Source: Salipiger pallidus (GTDB lineage Bacteria; Pseudomonadota; Alphaproteobacteria; Rhodobacterales; Rhodobacteraceae). Taken from it: a DNA stretch of 64,000 nucleotides. The stretch is taken from contig NZ_BMJV01000002.1 in the NCBI RefSeq assembly GCF_014643635.1, forward strand, positions 124,001-188,000, in the 5' to 3' direction. A program made the position numbers and the translations under genes. Below the pieces are notes generated by a model, which did not search any database, had not been told where the DNA came from, and was given only the letters and a program-made list of their open reading frames with translations. Each line of letters begins with the position of its first letter. Position 1 is the first letter of the stretch. Positions 1-10,869 of the stretch are shown here, piece by piece.

Positions 1-2
1 AA

Positions 3-842
3 CACGACCCAATCGTCACCTATGCCTTCCCTCCCGGCGGCCTGCCCGGCCAGTCCGGCAACCCCGAAGGCTCTGCGATTTTCAGCGATGCCTACGCGGT
101 GATCCCGTCCAACGTGATGCGCGACATCGTCACCTCGTTCCTGCCCGGCTGGGTGGGAACGCGGGCCTGGATTCTCGCGCGGCCCCTGTCGGGCTTTGCC
201 GAAACCTTCGCGCAATACGCGGTGGAACTGGCGCCCGGCGGCGGCAGCAACGAACCCGAACCGGACCATGATGCGCAGGCGGTGATCTTCGTCGCCCATG
301 GCGAGGCGAAGCTGACACTCGGGCGCGACACCTATGATCTGCGGGCGGGCAGCTATGCCTATCTTCCGGCAAGCTCGGTCTGGACGCTGTGGAACCACGG
401 TGACGTGCCCTGCGGCTTCCATTGGGTGCGCAAGCGCTGGACACCGGCGCCGGGCATCAAGCCGCCAGAGGCCATCGTCACCCACGAAACCGACGTGACC
501 CGTGTTGCCATGCCCGATTGCGACGGTGTCTGGGCCACGCAGCGCTTTGCCGACCCGCTCGACATCCGGCACGACATGCACGTGAACATCGTGAACATCG
601 AAAGCGCCGGGCGCATTCCCTTCGCGGAAACCCACGTGATGGAACACGGCCTTTACGTGCTGTCGGGCTCTGCGCGCTATCTGCTCAACAAGGACTGGGT
701 CAACGTTGGCCCCGGCGATTTCATGTGGCTGCGCGCCTTCTGCCCGCAGGCCTGCATCGCCACGGGGGACGAAACCTTCCGCTACCTGCTTTACAAGGAC
801 GTGAACCGCCATCCGCTCCTGACCCTCGGCGGCGGCGCATGA
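3..842 (+). CDS. allE: (S)-ureidoglycine aminohydrolase, 5'-partial
   Basis: Bicupin enzyme that releases ammonia from (S)-ureidoglycine to give ureidoglycolate in allantoin/purine catabolism. The frame is already open at the left edge (HDPIVTYAFPPGG...), and 279 residues are visible, more than the roughly 260 of E. coli YlbA, so only a short N-terminal piece can be missing. Two cupin halves are visible: the first around AVIFVAHGEAKLTLG with an aromatic-rich strand after it, the second around ETHVMEHGLYVLSG, whose His/Glu residues fit the metal site of the C-terminal cupin. The stop overlaps the start of the next gene (ATGA), and that gene performs the following reaction, which supports the call. 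I considered a generic cupin; the gene pair makes allE much more likely. Confidence 0.88.
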   Translation, partial: HDPIVTYAFPPGGLPGQSGNPEGSAIFSDAYAVIPSNVMRDIVTSFLPGWVGTRAWILARPLSGFAETFAQYAVELAPGGGSNEPEPDHDAQAVIFVAHGEAKLTLGRDTYDLRAGSYAYLPASSVWTLWNHGDVPCGFHWVRKRWTPAPGIKPPEAIVTHETDVTRVAMPDCDGVWATQRFADPLDIRHDMHVNIVNIESAGRIPFAETHVMEHGLYVLSGSARYLLNKDWVNVGPGDFMWLRAFCPQACIATGDETFRYLLYKDVNRHPLLTLGGGA

Positions 843-1324
843 GCGCTGCCGTCCATGCCGCCCCTCTGACCGCCGCAGGCTTCGCGCCCTATGGCAACGT
901 GCTCGAGCTGGCCGGGGAGGCGGACAAGATCATCAATCAGGGCCTTTGCGGGCGGTTCCACGACCGTGCGGCGCTGGATTTCGGCCCCGAGGGGCGGGCG
1001 GGCATCAGCCTGTTCGATGCAGAGCCGAGGGCGCTGCCCTACCGGCTTGAACTGGTCGAACGCCACCCCGAGGGGAGCCAGGCCTTCATACCCATGCACC
1101 GGAACCCGTGGCTGGTGATCGTCGCGGGCGCTGGTGACGTGCCAGGCGAGATCCGCGCCTTCCTTGCCGGGCCGGGGCAGGGGATCAACTTCCATCGCGG
1201 CACGTGGCATGGGGTGCTGACGCCCCTGCATGCGCCGGGGATGTTCGCGGTGGTGGACCGTATCGGCGACACGCCGAACTTGGAGGAATACTGGCTGCCC
1301 GAGCCGGTGACCGTCACCGCCTGA
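839..1324 (+). CDS. allA: ureidoglycolate lyase
   Basis: Splits (S)-ureidoglycolate into glyoxylate and urea, the last step of the allantoin route. 161 residues, the usual size for AllA. Family traits visible are the N-terminal PLTAAGFAPYGNVLE segment, the ERHPEGSQAFIPM stretch (with the conserved His and Gln) and NFHRGTWHGVLTPL near residues 120-133. The longer open frame that begins at 422 is only a reading frame running through allE; the ATG at 839 overlaps the allE stop by four bases, typical of translational coupling. No SD beyond what lies inside allE is needed. Confident in family and pathway. Confidence 0.93.
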   Translation: MSAAVHAAPLTAAGFAPYGNVLELAGEADKIINQGLCGRFHDRAALDFGPEGRAGISLFDAEPRALPYRLELVERHPEGSQAFIPMHRNPWLVIVAGAGDVPGEIRAFLAGPGQGINFHRGTWHGVLTPLHAPGMFAVVDRIGDTPNLEEYWLPEPVTVTA

Positions 1325-1495
1325 AGGAAGACAGTGCATCCGCCGCCCGAGCGCGGATTTTGCAACCACGACCTGAAGGCTGGTCTTGCAAAAATGCGGC
1401 ACGCGCCGGGCGCTCAGGTCCCAACGCGTGCCTTCGGAAGACGGACGACGGGTCAGAGCCGCCGCCTCCCGGTCCCTGTCGGACCTCGGTATGTC

Positions 1496-2101
1496 TCAGT
1501 CGCGGCGCCAGAAGGTTCCGCCGTTGCCGCGATGGCCCCAGCCCTGACCGAAGGTGCCGTCCCCGCGGTTGCCCCGGCCAAAGTTCCCCTGACCAAAATT
1601 CCCACGGCCATCCTGCCAGCGCGGGTCAAAATTGCGGCCCCAGCCCGGGTGGCGGCGGTTGCCGATCCGGAACCCCTCGCTTTGCAGGCAGCGCAGGCTG
1701 AGAGCCTTCTCCTCATATTTGCCGTTGCGGATCTTGAATTCGCAGCGGTCGGGAAGCCGCGCACCGCGCCAGTTGACCTGCTTGAGGCACCGGTTCGATA
1801 CCGCGAAGCGTTCTCGTCCGCCGCGCAGCTCGACCACGCAGTGACGGGGCAGCACAAGGCTCAGTTCCCGGCGCTTGTCGTAATCCCGGCGCGGATCGAC
1901 GACACGGGGCACGCTGTCCACCCGCCGTACGCCAGCCAGCCCGCCGTCGTGATCCCGGAGCTTCTGGCCGATGATGGCGGCGGCGACGCTGGTGCCGAGC
2001 GCGTGGGCAATATCAGTGTCATCGGCCTTTGCCGGGGCGGCGGCAAAGCCGGTGATGGTGACGGATACGGCAAGAACGATGGCGATGAACCTGGCGGACA
2101 T
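1496..2101 (-). CDS. secreted protein with Gly/Asn/Arg-rich tail
   Basis: Not recognised as a named family. 201 residues. The start was set at the ATG at 2101, preceded by an AAGGAG ribosome site; an in-frame ATG 39 bases further upstream lacks one. The N-terminus is a signal peptide (MSARFIAIVLAVSVTITGFAAAPAKA). The middle holds cysteines at spaced positions (RHCVVEL, NRCLKQV, DRCEFKI, LRCLQSE) that could pair as two disulfides in the periplasm. The last ~50 residues are a low-complexity tail built from GNFG/GRGN-type units and ending in aromatic and basic residues. It is divergent from the small secreted protein at 2294. The plus-strand frame over the same bases reads as an Ala/Pro-rich shadow and was rejected. 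Confidence 0.72.
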   Translation of the reverse strand: MSARFIAIVLAVSVTITGFAAAPAKADDTDIAHALGTSVAAAIIGQKLRDHDGGLAGVRRVDSVPRVVDPRRDYDKRRELSLVLPRHCVVELRGGRERFAVSNRCLKQVNWRGARLPDRCEFKIRNGKYEEKALSLRCLQSEGFRIGNRRHPGWGRNFDPRWQDGRGNFGQGNFGRGNRGDGTFGQGWGHRGNGGTFWRRD

Positions 2102-2293
2102 GGGCGGTCTCCTTCGTGGACTGGCGGTCGGGTCCGGCATTGTGCAGCGGGTGGCGGCAGCGACGGACGTGTTGCAGATATACTCCTCCAGCGGCCGGGT
2201 TCAGGCAATATCGGTCGTTTGTCATCGCATAACAGGCAGGGCATCGCTGGTCTGCTATTGAATTGCAGCAGGGGTTTGCGCAGTCTTTGCCGG
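2102..2293. promoter_or_regulatory. divergent promoter region
   Basis: 192 bases between two divergent genes for exported proteins. It must carry both start signals; the AAGGAG site for the minus-strand gene is at its left end. No convincing -35/-10 pair or operator palindrome was identified by eye. Confidence 0.35.
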
Positions 2294-2581
2294 ATGAAAC
2301 AGCTTTTTTTCACGCTTTGCGTCGCGCTTGCCGTTCCCGGCCTTGCCCGGGCCGACTGCTATGTCGAATACAAGGCCAAGCAGGACGATCCCCTGCGGCT
2401 GCACTACGGCATCTCGCGCCTGCCGGGGGTGACCTGCCCGCCGCGCGGCGAGGCCGCCGAGGCCCTGAGTGGGAGCCTTGCGCAGGACGGCTGGACGCTG
2501 CTCGGCGTGGTTGCTACCTCCACCGAGGAACCGGGGCAGAAGAAGAGGGCTGACGCAGGTGCCTATTACCTCCGCTACTGA
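2294..2581 (+). CDS. small exported protein of unknown function
   Basis: 95 residues starting MKQLFFTLCVALAVPGLARA, a clear Sec signal peptide with a likely cleavage after ARA. The mature part (about 75 residues) has two cysteines (near ADCYVEY and GVTCPPR), enough for one disulfide, and ends GAYYLRY. I do not recognise a family. The frame extends far upstream as an open Pro/Ala-rich shadow of the opposite-strand gene, so the first ATG giving a signal peptide was chosen. Its end overlaps the start of the next gene by 23 bases, suggesting co-translation. Confidence 0.7.
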   Translation: MKQLFFTLCVALAVPGLARADCYVEYKAKQDDPLRLHYGISRLPGVTCPPRGEAAEALSGSLAQDGWTLLGVVATSTEEPGQKKRADAGAYYLRY

Positions 2582-3257
2582 CGCGCGCCGGGCCGGGGTC
2601 CGGCTCGTGGGTGTGGGAATCGCCGCCATCGTCGTGCTGCTGGCCGGCGCCGGTGTTCTGCTGATGTGGACCCTGCCCGACGCCAACGCCTTCAACGCGC
2701 AGGTGGAGCGGATCTTTGTCGAGAACGACAACCTTGCGGGGCAGGCCGAGATCCGGCTGCTCGAGATCCTCGCCCAGTCGGGCACCGCCTTTTCCGACAC
2801 GCTTGCCAGCTACCGTATGGTGATCTTCGTGCTGCTCGTCTTTGCCACCGCTCTTCTGCTGGCGGCGCTGGTTTTCCTTGTCATGCTGGTGGTGCTCAAC
2901 CGGCGCATGGCGCAGATCGAGCGATCGGGGATCCAGGTAAGCTCGCTTGTCGTGTCGCGCGAGGAGAACACCGTCTATCTCAACACCATGGGCTTCAAGC
3001 TGACCGAGGCGATGATCGAGACGCTGGCGGTTCTGGCCGAGGCGCGCATGGATGACGAGCTGCTGTCCGGTGCCCAGATCGAGGCGATGATCTCGGGGCG
3101 CGATGCCTCCGATTGCGAGGAAGCCGCCGGCGCGACCCGGATCAAGCGGCTGCGCGACGGCCTTGGCAACCAGCTGGTGAGCGAGCTTCTGGTCAAGACC
3201 ATCGCCCGCAAGGGCTATGTGCTGGCCATCGACAAGACCGTAATCGAGGTGGTCTGA
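2559..3257 (+). CDS. two-helix membrane protein with cytoplasmic winged-helix-like domain
   Basis: 232 residues from a GTG start at 2559, chosen because AGAAGAGGG lies nine bases before it; no ATG is available near. Residues about 15-38 and 87-115 are strongly hydrophobic, separated by about 45 polar residues, so both termini should face the cytoplasm. The C-terminal ~90 residues (LTEAMIETLAVLAEA ... RIKRLRDGLGNQLVSELLVKTIARKGYVLAID) have the layout of the OmpR/PhoB-type winged helix: a recognition-helix-like IKRLRD segment followed by a KTIARKGYVLA hairpin that resembles the family's VRGxGYRL ending. This suggests a membrane-tethered DNA- or protein-binding domain, like ToxR/CadC but with the domain order reversed. 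Function unknown; the domain call is by eye. Confidence 0.7.
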   Translation: MPITSATDARRAGVRLVGVGIAAIVVLLAGAGVLLMWTLPDANAFNAQVERIFVENDNLAGQAEIRLLEILAQSGTAFSDTLASYRMVIFVLLVFATALLLAALVFLVMLVVLNRRMAQIERSGIQVSSLVVSREENTVYLNTMGFKLTEAMIETLAVLAEARMDDELLSGAQIEAMISGRDASDCEEAAGATRIKRLRDGLGNQLVSELLVKTIARKGYVLAIDKTVIEVV

Positions 3258-3365
3258 ACGCGCGGCCCCTTGCCAGCGCGGCATTGCGGACCATTGTATC
3301 CCTCAAGGATTGGGGGCAAACAGGCCCTTGCAACGTCTCACGCACATTGGAACCGTATCACCTCC

Positions 3366-4031
3366 ATGGCCAAGCTCTACCACGTGCCGCTCTCCCCGTT
3401 CAGCCGCAAGGTTCGTCTCAGCCTTGCCGAGAAGAAGATCGAATGCGAGCTGATCGAAGAGCGATACTGGGAAAAGGATGCGGATTTCATGCGCCGCAAT
3501 CCGGCGGGCAAGGTTCCGGTGCTGAGGATCGACGGCAAGACCATGGCCGAAAGCGCTGCCATCTGCGAGTGGATCGAAGAAAAGTACCCCGAGCCCGCGC
3601 TGATGCCCCGCTCTGCCGATGCCCGGTTCGAGGTGCGGCGGCTGGTGTCGTGGTTCGACGACAAGTTTCACCACGAGGTGACGTCGAAGCTGCTCTACGA
3701 GCGGGTCAACAAGAAGATCATGAAGGCCGGTTTCCCCGACAGCTCCAATGTGAAATCCGGGGCCAAGGCGATCAAGTACCATCTTGAGTACATGAGCTGG
3801 CTGCTGGACCACCGCCGCTGGCTGGCCGGTGATGTGATGACGCTGGCGGATTTCGCCGCCGCGGCGCACCTCTCGGCGCTGGATTACATCTCGGATGTGG
3901 ACTGGAACCGCAGCGCATCGGTCAAGGACTGGTATGCCAAGATCAAGTCGCGCCCGGCTTTCCGGTCGATCCTTGCCGACCAGGTGCCGGGATTCCCGCC
4001 GCCGCCGCATTATGCCGATCTCGATTTCTGA
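3366..4031 (+). CDS. glutathione S-transferase family protein
   Basis: 221 residues, the normal GST length. The N-terminal thioredoxin-like domain is visible: LYHVPLSPFSRKVRLSL with the Ser that commonly activates glutathione, then GKVPVLRIDGKTMAESAAICEWIEE, the conserved cis-Pro and the ES glutathione-binding turn. The all-helical C-terminal domain follows (LAGDVMTLADFAAAAHLSALDYI, the usual N-capping box). The ATG at 3366 was chosen because it begins the beta strand directly; the frame runs 32 codons further upstream without a likely start. Substrate cannot be inferred. It stands alone, followed by an intergenic repeat copy and queG. Confidence 0.9.
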   Translation: MAKLYHVPLSPFSRKVRLSLAEKKIECELIEERYWEKDADFMRRNPAGKVPVLRIDGKTMAESAAICEWIEEKYPEPALMPRSADARFEVRRLVSWFDDKFHHEVTSKLLYERVNKKIMKAGFPDSSNVKSGAKAIKYHLEYMSWLLDHRRWLAGDVMTLADFAAAAHLSALDYISDVDWNRSASVKDWYAKIKSRPAFRSILADQVPGFPPPPHYADLDF

Positions 4032-4045
4032 GCCGGCCGTGGCGG

Positions 4046-4111
4046 GGGGAGCTGCCTCCCCTTTGCGCGGGACGCAAATTCCCCCCCGGCGTATCGTCCC
4101 AAGAGAAGAAG
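4046..4111 (+). repeat. dispersed intergenic repeat, diverged copy with hairpins
   Basis: Two hairpins (GGGGAG/CTCCCC at 4046-4061 and TTTGCG/CGCAAA at 4062-4078) follow the GST stop and lead into GTATCGTCCCAAGAGAAGAAG at 4091-4111. This is the most diverged member of the seven-copy family whose core is GTATTTGGAAAGAGAAGAAG. It probably ends the GST transcript. Confidence 0.5.
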
Positions 4112-4133
4112 GGGCGGGCGCCCCGCCCATGCC

Positions 4134-5174
4134 ATGGACCTGAAGGCGCGGGTTCTGGAAGAGGCTGCGGAGGTCGGCTTTTCGGGCGTGCGGGTGTGCC
4201 GTCCGGGGGACATTCCTCTGGCCGCCGAGCGGCTGGCGGCGTTCCTTGACGCAGGGTACTATGGCCAGATGGGCTGGATGGCCGAGCGCACTGGCTGGCG
4301 GGGCGATCCGCAGGCGCTCTGGCCCGAGGCGCGGTCGGTCATCATGCTGGCCGACAACTACGGGCCGGCCCATGATCCGCTTGAGGTTCTCGAACGGCGG
4401 GACCGGGCCGCGATTTCCGTCTACGCGCAGGGGCGCGATTACCACGACGTGGTCAAGAAGCGGCTGAAGCGGCTGGGCCGATGGCTGATCGACGCTGCTG
4501 GGCGCGAGGGCGAGGCGCCGCAGATCAAGGTCTTCGTGGACACTGCTCCGGTGATGGAAAAACCATTGGGGCAGGCGGCGGGGCTGGGCTGGCAGGGCAA
4601 GCACACCAACCTCGTGAGCCGGCAGCTGGGCTCGTGGTTCTTTCTCGGGGCGATCTTCACCACCGCCGAGCTGGAGCCCGACGGTCCGGAGGTGGATCAT
4701 TGCGGATCGTGCCGCGCGTGCCTTGATGTCTGCCCGACCTCGGCGTTTCCCGAACCCTACAAGCTCGATGCGCGGCGCTGTATTTCCTATTTGACCATCG
4801 AGCATCACGGTCCGGTGGACGAAGATCTGCGGCCACTGCTTGGCAACCGGATCTACGGCTGCGACGATTGCCTGGCGGTGTGTCCGTGGAACAAGTTCGC
4901 CCGCGAGGCGTCGGAGGTAAAATACCACGCTCGGGACGGGCTGGTGGCTCCGCCGCTCTCGGAGCTTGCAATGCTGGACGATGCGGCCTTCCGAAAGAGG
5001 TTCTCGGGTTCGCCGATCAAGCGCATCGGGCGGAACCGGTTCCTGCGCAACGTCTGCTATGCCATTGGGAATTCCGGGGACGCCGCGCTGAAGGCGTCGG
5101 CGGCGGCGCTGCTAGACGAGCCGGACGAGGCGCTGGCGGACGCGGCGCGCTGGGCAGTGGCGCGGTTGTCCTGA
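4134..5174 (+). CDS. queG: epoxyqueuosine reductase
   Basis: Cobalamin-dependent enzyme that removes the epoxide from epoxyqueuosine in tRNA, the last step of queuosine synthesis. 346 residues, normal length. Key parts: [11 protein letters not shown] near residue 136 with the catalytic Asp, the first iron-sulfur cluster [11 protein letters not shown] at C190/C193/C196/C200, the second [10 protein letters not shown] near 244-252, and a C-terminal HEAT-like helical region ending with Ala-rich repeats. ATG at 4134 sits directly after GCCATGG context; no other start is needed. It appears to be a single-gene unit downstream of the GST. Confidence 0.96.
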   Translation: MDLKARVLEEAAEVGFSGVRVCRPGDIPLAAERLAAFLDAGYYGQMGWMAERTGWRGDPQALWPEARSVIMLADNYGPAHDPLEVLERRDRAAISVYAQGRDYHDVVKKRLKRLGRWLIDAAGREGEAPQIKVFVDTAPVMEKPLGQAAGLGWQGKHTNLVSRQLGSWFFLGAIFTTAELEPDGPEVDHCGSCRACLDVCPTSAFPEPYKLDARRCISYLTIEHHGPVDEDLRPLLGNRIYGCDDCLAVCPWNKFAREASEVKYHARDGLVAPPLSELAMLDDAAFRKRFSGSPIKRIGRNRFLRNVCYAIGNSGDAALKASAAALLDEPDEALADAARWAVARLS

Positions 5175-5442
5175 TCGCCCGCGCCGAAGCAGGGTCTTGG
5201 CCACACTGCTGCCTGCTCTTTCATCGACAACGGTGGTGCCGGTGCAGTCAGGGCAGAGAGCCGGGGCGGCCGCAGCATACTGTGTAAAATGGCCCGACCC
5301 CGCCGCAGGGCCGGGCCAAGACGCACCGGTTATCGTGAGGAGCGCCCCTTGGGGCAACCGTGGTGCGCCTGTTCCTTTCAGTAGATGCGGCTTGTCGCCA
5401 AGCTCTGACGTTCAAGCCGCGGACTTCCGGGATTCGGCCGCC

Positions 5443-5916
5443 TCAAACCCGATCGTCGATCAGTACGGTGAAGCTGCCTTTGTCGGTCTGGTAGACGCCG
5501 ATCACCTCGTCGGCGCTGTAGCCTGCGTCCGAAAGTACCTTGTTGATCGCATCCACGCCGCTGATCTGTGTCTGCAGCATGTCGAGCCGCGTTTGAGACC
5601 GCGCCAGTGCGCTGTCGAGCGCGAGCGTATTGTCCGAGCCGTCTCCGGATTCGGCGAGCTCGCTCACGGTTCGGGTCTCGAAGCTGGCATCCTCTGGCAG
5701 GCCTTCGATGGGGATCGCAACGCCGGGGCCAGACAGGTCGGAAACGAGGTCCGAGATGTTCTCGGGCGCAGGGTCGATCTCAGGCTGCATTTCCTGCACC
5801 TGGGCGGTGAGATCGGTGTCGCTGGCCTCCTGTGCGACGGCCGCGGTGCCGCCTAGGCTGGCGCCCAGGAGGGCGGCGAGGATTAGGCGGGTCGGGCGGT
5901 TGGATTGGATGGTCAT
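5443..5916 (-). CDS. secreted protein of unknown function
   Basis: 157 residues. The ATG at 5916 follows an AGGAGG site with a seven-base gap; the frame continues upstream as a Pro-rich shadow. The first 29 residues form a signal peptide ending in AVAQ or AQEA. The mature protein is acidic, contains a Ser/Asp/Glu-rich segment (SELAESGDGSDNTLALDSALARSQ cannot be given in full but lies mid-protein) and ends with a ~65-residue part (about residues 95-157: TRLDMLQTQISGVDAINKVL, YSADEVIGVYQTDKGSFTVL) that looks like one small folded domain. No family recognised. It is divergent from msrB. Confidence 0.7.
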   Translation of the reverse strand: MTIQSNRPTRLILAALLGASLGGTAAVAQEASDTDLTAQVQEMQPEIDPAPENISDLVSDLSGPGVAIPIEGLPEDASFETRTVSELAESGDGSDNTLALDSALARSQTRLDMLQTQISGVDAINKVLSDAGYSADEVIGVYQTDKGSFTVLIDDRV

Positions 5917-6198
5917 CTTGGAGCCTCCTGTGATCCATTGGGTTTCTGCGCTGGGACCGCGCTTTTCGCTTAGATAAGTCGGCGGGTGGCGATAGGGATC
6001 CCTTCGTTGCGGCGATTGGTCCGGCGGCGGCGGGCCGTTGCCGAATGCCGCGCGTGGCAAGGCGGGGAATCGCCGGTTCCCTCGGCACGCAAGGATCCCT
6101 GTACCGGTGGCGGTGACGACACGGGAATGCGATAGAGGCTTTGAAAAATCGCCCCATGCCCCCATCTTCAGTGCAAGACGACATCAAGGAGGATCCCC
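5917..6198. promoter_or_regulatory. divergent promoter region upstream of msrB
   Basis: 282 bases between a secreted-protein gene on the minus strand and msrB on the plus strand. An AAGGAGG ribosome site lies just before the msrB ATG. No clear operator or -35/-10 pair was identified by eye. Confidence 0.35.
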
Positions 6199-6648
6199 AT
6201 GGCCACCTATGACCGAAACCCCGACGTGATCGCGGCGCTCGATCCCGAGCAGTACCGCGTCACGCAGGAGAACGGGACCGAGCGTCCCGGCACCGGTGCC
6301 TACCTGTCGAACAAGGAGCCGGGCATCTACGTTGACGTGGTCTCGGGCGAACCGCTGTTCGCGTCGGCTGACAAGTACGAGAGCGGCTGCGGCTGGCCCA
6401 GCTTCGTCAAGCCGCTGGAGCCCTCGCATGTGTCCGAGCTGCGTGACACGACCCACGGCATGGTCCGCACCGAGGTCCGCTCGACTCATGGCGACAGCCA
6501 CCTTGGCCACGTGTTCCCGGATGGGCCGACGGACCGGGGCGGGCTGCGCTACTGCATCAACTCGGCCTCGCTGCGCTTCGTGCACCGCGATGACATGGAG
6601 GCCGAAGGTTACGGCCAGTATCTGAACCAAGTGGAGGACGTGGCATGA
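6199..6648 (+). CDS. msrB: peptide-methionine (R)-S-oxide reductase
   Basis: Repairs the R-epimer of methionine sulfoxide in oxidised proteins. 149 residues. The signature GCGWPSF is at residues 63-69 and the catalytic Cys is C119 in [11 protein letters not shown], with the conserved HLGHVF before it. The two CxxC pairs that bind zinc in many MsrB proteins are not present, so this is the zinc-free type; C64 is a possible resolving Cys. A strong AAGGAGG precedes the ATG. The stop overlaps the msrA start by four bases, so the two repair enzymes for both epimers are made together. Confidence 0.96.
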   Translation: MATYDRNPDVIAALDPEQYRVTQENGTERPGTGAYLSNKEPGIYVDVVSGEPLFASADKYESGCGWPSFVKPLEPSHVSELRDTTHGMVRTEVRSTHGDSHLGHVFPDGPTDRGGLRYCINSASLRFVHRDDMEAEGYGQYLNQVEDVA

Positions 6649-7154
6649 GTACCGAACGCGCCGTACTGGCCGGGGGCTGTTTCTGGGGGATGGAGGATCT
6701 CATCCGCAAGCTGCCCGGCGTTTCTGACACCCGCGTCGGCTATACCGGGGGCGATGTGCCGAACGCGACCTATCGCAACCACGGCACCCACGCCGAGGGC
6801 ATCGAGATCCTGTTCGACCCCGAGCGGATCAGCTACCGACGCATCCTTGAGGTGTTCTTCCAGATCCACGATCCCACCACGCTGAACCGCCAGGGCAATG
6901 ACGTGGGTATGAGCTACCGCTCGGCCATCTACTATACCGATGATGCGCAAAAGCAGGTGGCGCTGGACACCATCGCCGACGTGGACGCCAGCGGCCTCTG
7001 GCCCGGCAAGGTCGTGACCGAGGTGGAGCCCGTGGGCGATTTCTGGGAAGCCGAGCCCGAGCATCAGGATTACCTCGAGCGCTACCCCAACGGCTACACC
7101 TGCCATTATCCGCGCCCCGGCTGGGTGCTGCCCAAGCGCGACGCGGCCGAATGA
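6645..7154 (+). CDS. msrA: peptide-methionine (S)-S-oxide reductase
   Basis: Repairs the S-epimer of methionine sulfoxide. 169 residues, typical for MsrA. The catalytic GCFWG motif is at residues 11-15 (C12), followed by VGYTGG and the conserved [16 protein letters not shown] segment; [13 protein letters not shown] and [13 protein letters not shown] are further family blocks. It overlaps msrB upstream and the next gene downstream (ATGA), giving an msrB-msrA-unknown-GFA unit, consistent with an oxidative-stress operon. Confidence 0.97.
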   Translation: MSTERAVLAGGCFWGMEDLIRKLPGVSDTRVGYTGGDVPNATYRNHGTHAEGIEILFDPERISYRRILEVFFQIHDPTTLNRQGNDVGMSYRSAIYYTDDAQKQVALDTIADVDASGLWPGKVVTEVEPVGDFWEAEPEHQDYLERYPNGYTCHYPRPGWVLPKRDAAE

Positions 7155-7906
7155 CCGCCGTGCGCGCCAGCGGGCCTGCCGCGCGGGATGTGAGCGCGCC
7201 TGCGGGCCAATCAGCCAACGTAGCCGGTGCACTACGCGCTCGTGGGCCTGTTGCCCGAAGCTCTTGGGGGCGCTCTGCCCGACGTGCTTTTAGTCTCACT
7301 GCTCTCATGGCCCCGGTGCTTGGCGCAGGTGCTGCGGTGGCGCTGGAGCCGTCTTTCGATTGCAGCAAGGCGGGCGGCTCTGCCGAAGAGGCAGTCTGCG
7401 CCTCCGATGCGCTTGCCTCCATGGACCTCGAGCTGGCGCGGCTCTATAGCGCTGCCGCCAATGGGCCGAACATGACGCCGGAGCGGCTGTCGGAGCTGAA
7501 GGCCATGCAGCGCGGCTGGATCAAGGGCCGCGACGAGTGCTGGAAAGACGGTGACGGTCTCGAATCCTGTGTTGCCGCTGAATACGGCATGAGGATCTTC
7601 GATCTGCGGCAGGGCTATTCCGATGCCCGCGCCGATGAGGGCGCCAGCACAGGGCCATTTGCCTATGTCTGTGACGGTGTCGAAGGTGCCATTTCGGCGG
7701 TTTTCATCAACACCAATGACCCGATGGCGGTGCTTCACTGGGGCGAGCGGGTGATCACCATGCCGCAGGTGCCGGCGGCCTCCGGCGTCCACTACAGGGG
7801 CGACTGGCTGGGCGAGACGGCGAATTTCTGGACCAAGGGTGACGAGGCAAGCTTTGCTCCCTCGGGCGAGATCGGCGTGGGCTGCGTCATGGACGAAACC
7901 GGATGA
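7151..7906 (+). CDS. LprI-like plus MliC-like lysozyme-inhibitor-type protein
   Basis: 251 residues with two recognisable halves. After a hydrophobic segment ([19 protein letters not shown], ~residues 46-65) comes an LprI/DUF1311-like domain ([20 protein letters not shown], then [11 protein letters not shown] and [11 protein letters not shown]), four cysteines in the family pattern. The last ~85 residues match the MliC/PliC fold: FAYVCDG at the start, the [10 protein letters not shown] motif and GVGCV at the end, two Cys for one disulfide. MliC proteins inhibit c-type lysozyme by inserting a loop into its active site; LprI domains have also been linked to lysozyme resistance. The start is uncertain: ATG 7151 overlaps msrA, but the first 45 residues are an unlikely signal-peptide n-region, so a later non-ATG start is possible. 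Confidence 0.75.
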   Translation: MTAVRASGPAARDVSAPAGQSANVAGALRARGPVARSSWGRSARRAFSLTALMAPVLGAGAAVALEPSFDCSKAGGSAEEAVCASDALASMDLELARLYSAAANGPNMTPERLSELKAMQRGWIKGRDECWKDGDGLESCVAAEYGMRIFDLRQGYSDARADEGASTGPFAYVCDGVEGAISAVFINTNDPMAVLHWGERVITMPQVPAASGVHYRGDWLGETANFWTKGDEASFAPSGEIGVGCVMDETG

Positions 7907-8355
7907 CCCAGCTTCCCGCCACCGGCCGGTGCCGCTGCGGCGCGGTGACATTGACTGTGACCGCTCTGCCCGTGATGACCGCCGCCTGCCATTGCACCGG
8001 CTGCCGCAAGATGAGCGCCAGCGCCTTTTCCCTGTCGATGATGCTGCCTGCGGAAGGGCTCGAGGTGTCGGGCGTCGCCCCGGTGCGCGGCGGTGCCGGG
8101 GAAGAACCCTGCACCCACATGTGCTGCTCGGTCTGCCATGGCTGGCTGTTTACCCGCATCACCGGCATGGACGGTCTGGTAAACGTCCGGCCGACACTGT
8201 TCGACGCGCCGGACTGGGCAATGCCTTTCATCGAGACCATGTGCGAGGAAAAGCTCCCTTGGGCCAACACGCCGGCAGCGCACCGTTTCGACCGCTTCCC
8301 TGAACCCGAGGACTTCGGCTCGCTCATGGAGGCCTACCGCGACCGGCAGACCTGA
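7903..8355 (+). CDS. GFA (glutathione-dependent formaldehyde-activating) family protein
   Basis: 150 residues. Zinc-binding GFA/CENP-V fold shown by GRCRCGAVTL near residues 8-17, CHCTGCRKMSASAF at 29-42 and HMCCSVCHGWLF near residues 72-83. Family members bind glutathione or related thiols; few have proven reactions, and formaldehyde adduct formation for the founding member is disputed. The ATG overlaps the upstream stop by four bases, so it belongs to the msrB-msrA unit, which suggests a role in thiol or aldehyde stress (inference). Confidence 0.85.
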   Translation: MTQLPATGRCRCGAVTLTVTALPVMTAACHCTGCRKMSASAFSLSMMLPAEGLEVSGVAPVRGGAGEEPCTHMCCSVCHGWLFTRITGMDGLVNVRPTLFDAPDWAMPFIETMCEEKLPWANTPAAHRFDRFPEPEDFGSLMEAYRDRQT

Positions 8356-10770
<2,415 letters not shown>

Positions 10771-10869
10771 GCCTCACGGCGCTGTGAATGTCCGTTTTCC
10801 ACGATCATGGAACGTCCCACCGGGGGGAGGGCGTTGTAGCATCAAATGGAAACGGAAAGGAGCTACACA

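Noticed and set aside
1334-2293. Long plus-strand open frame leading into the small exported protein at 2294
   Set aside because: It is an Ala/Pro-rich reading of the opposite strand of the exported protein at 1496-2101, which has a signal peptide and ribosome site. Only the last 95 codons (from 2294) are real.
3303-4928. 541-codon minus-strand frame across the GST and queG
   Set aside because: It overlaps two clearly identified plus-strand genes; composition is Arg/His-rich without family similarity.
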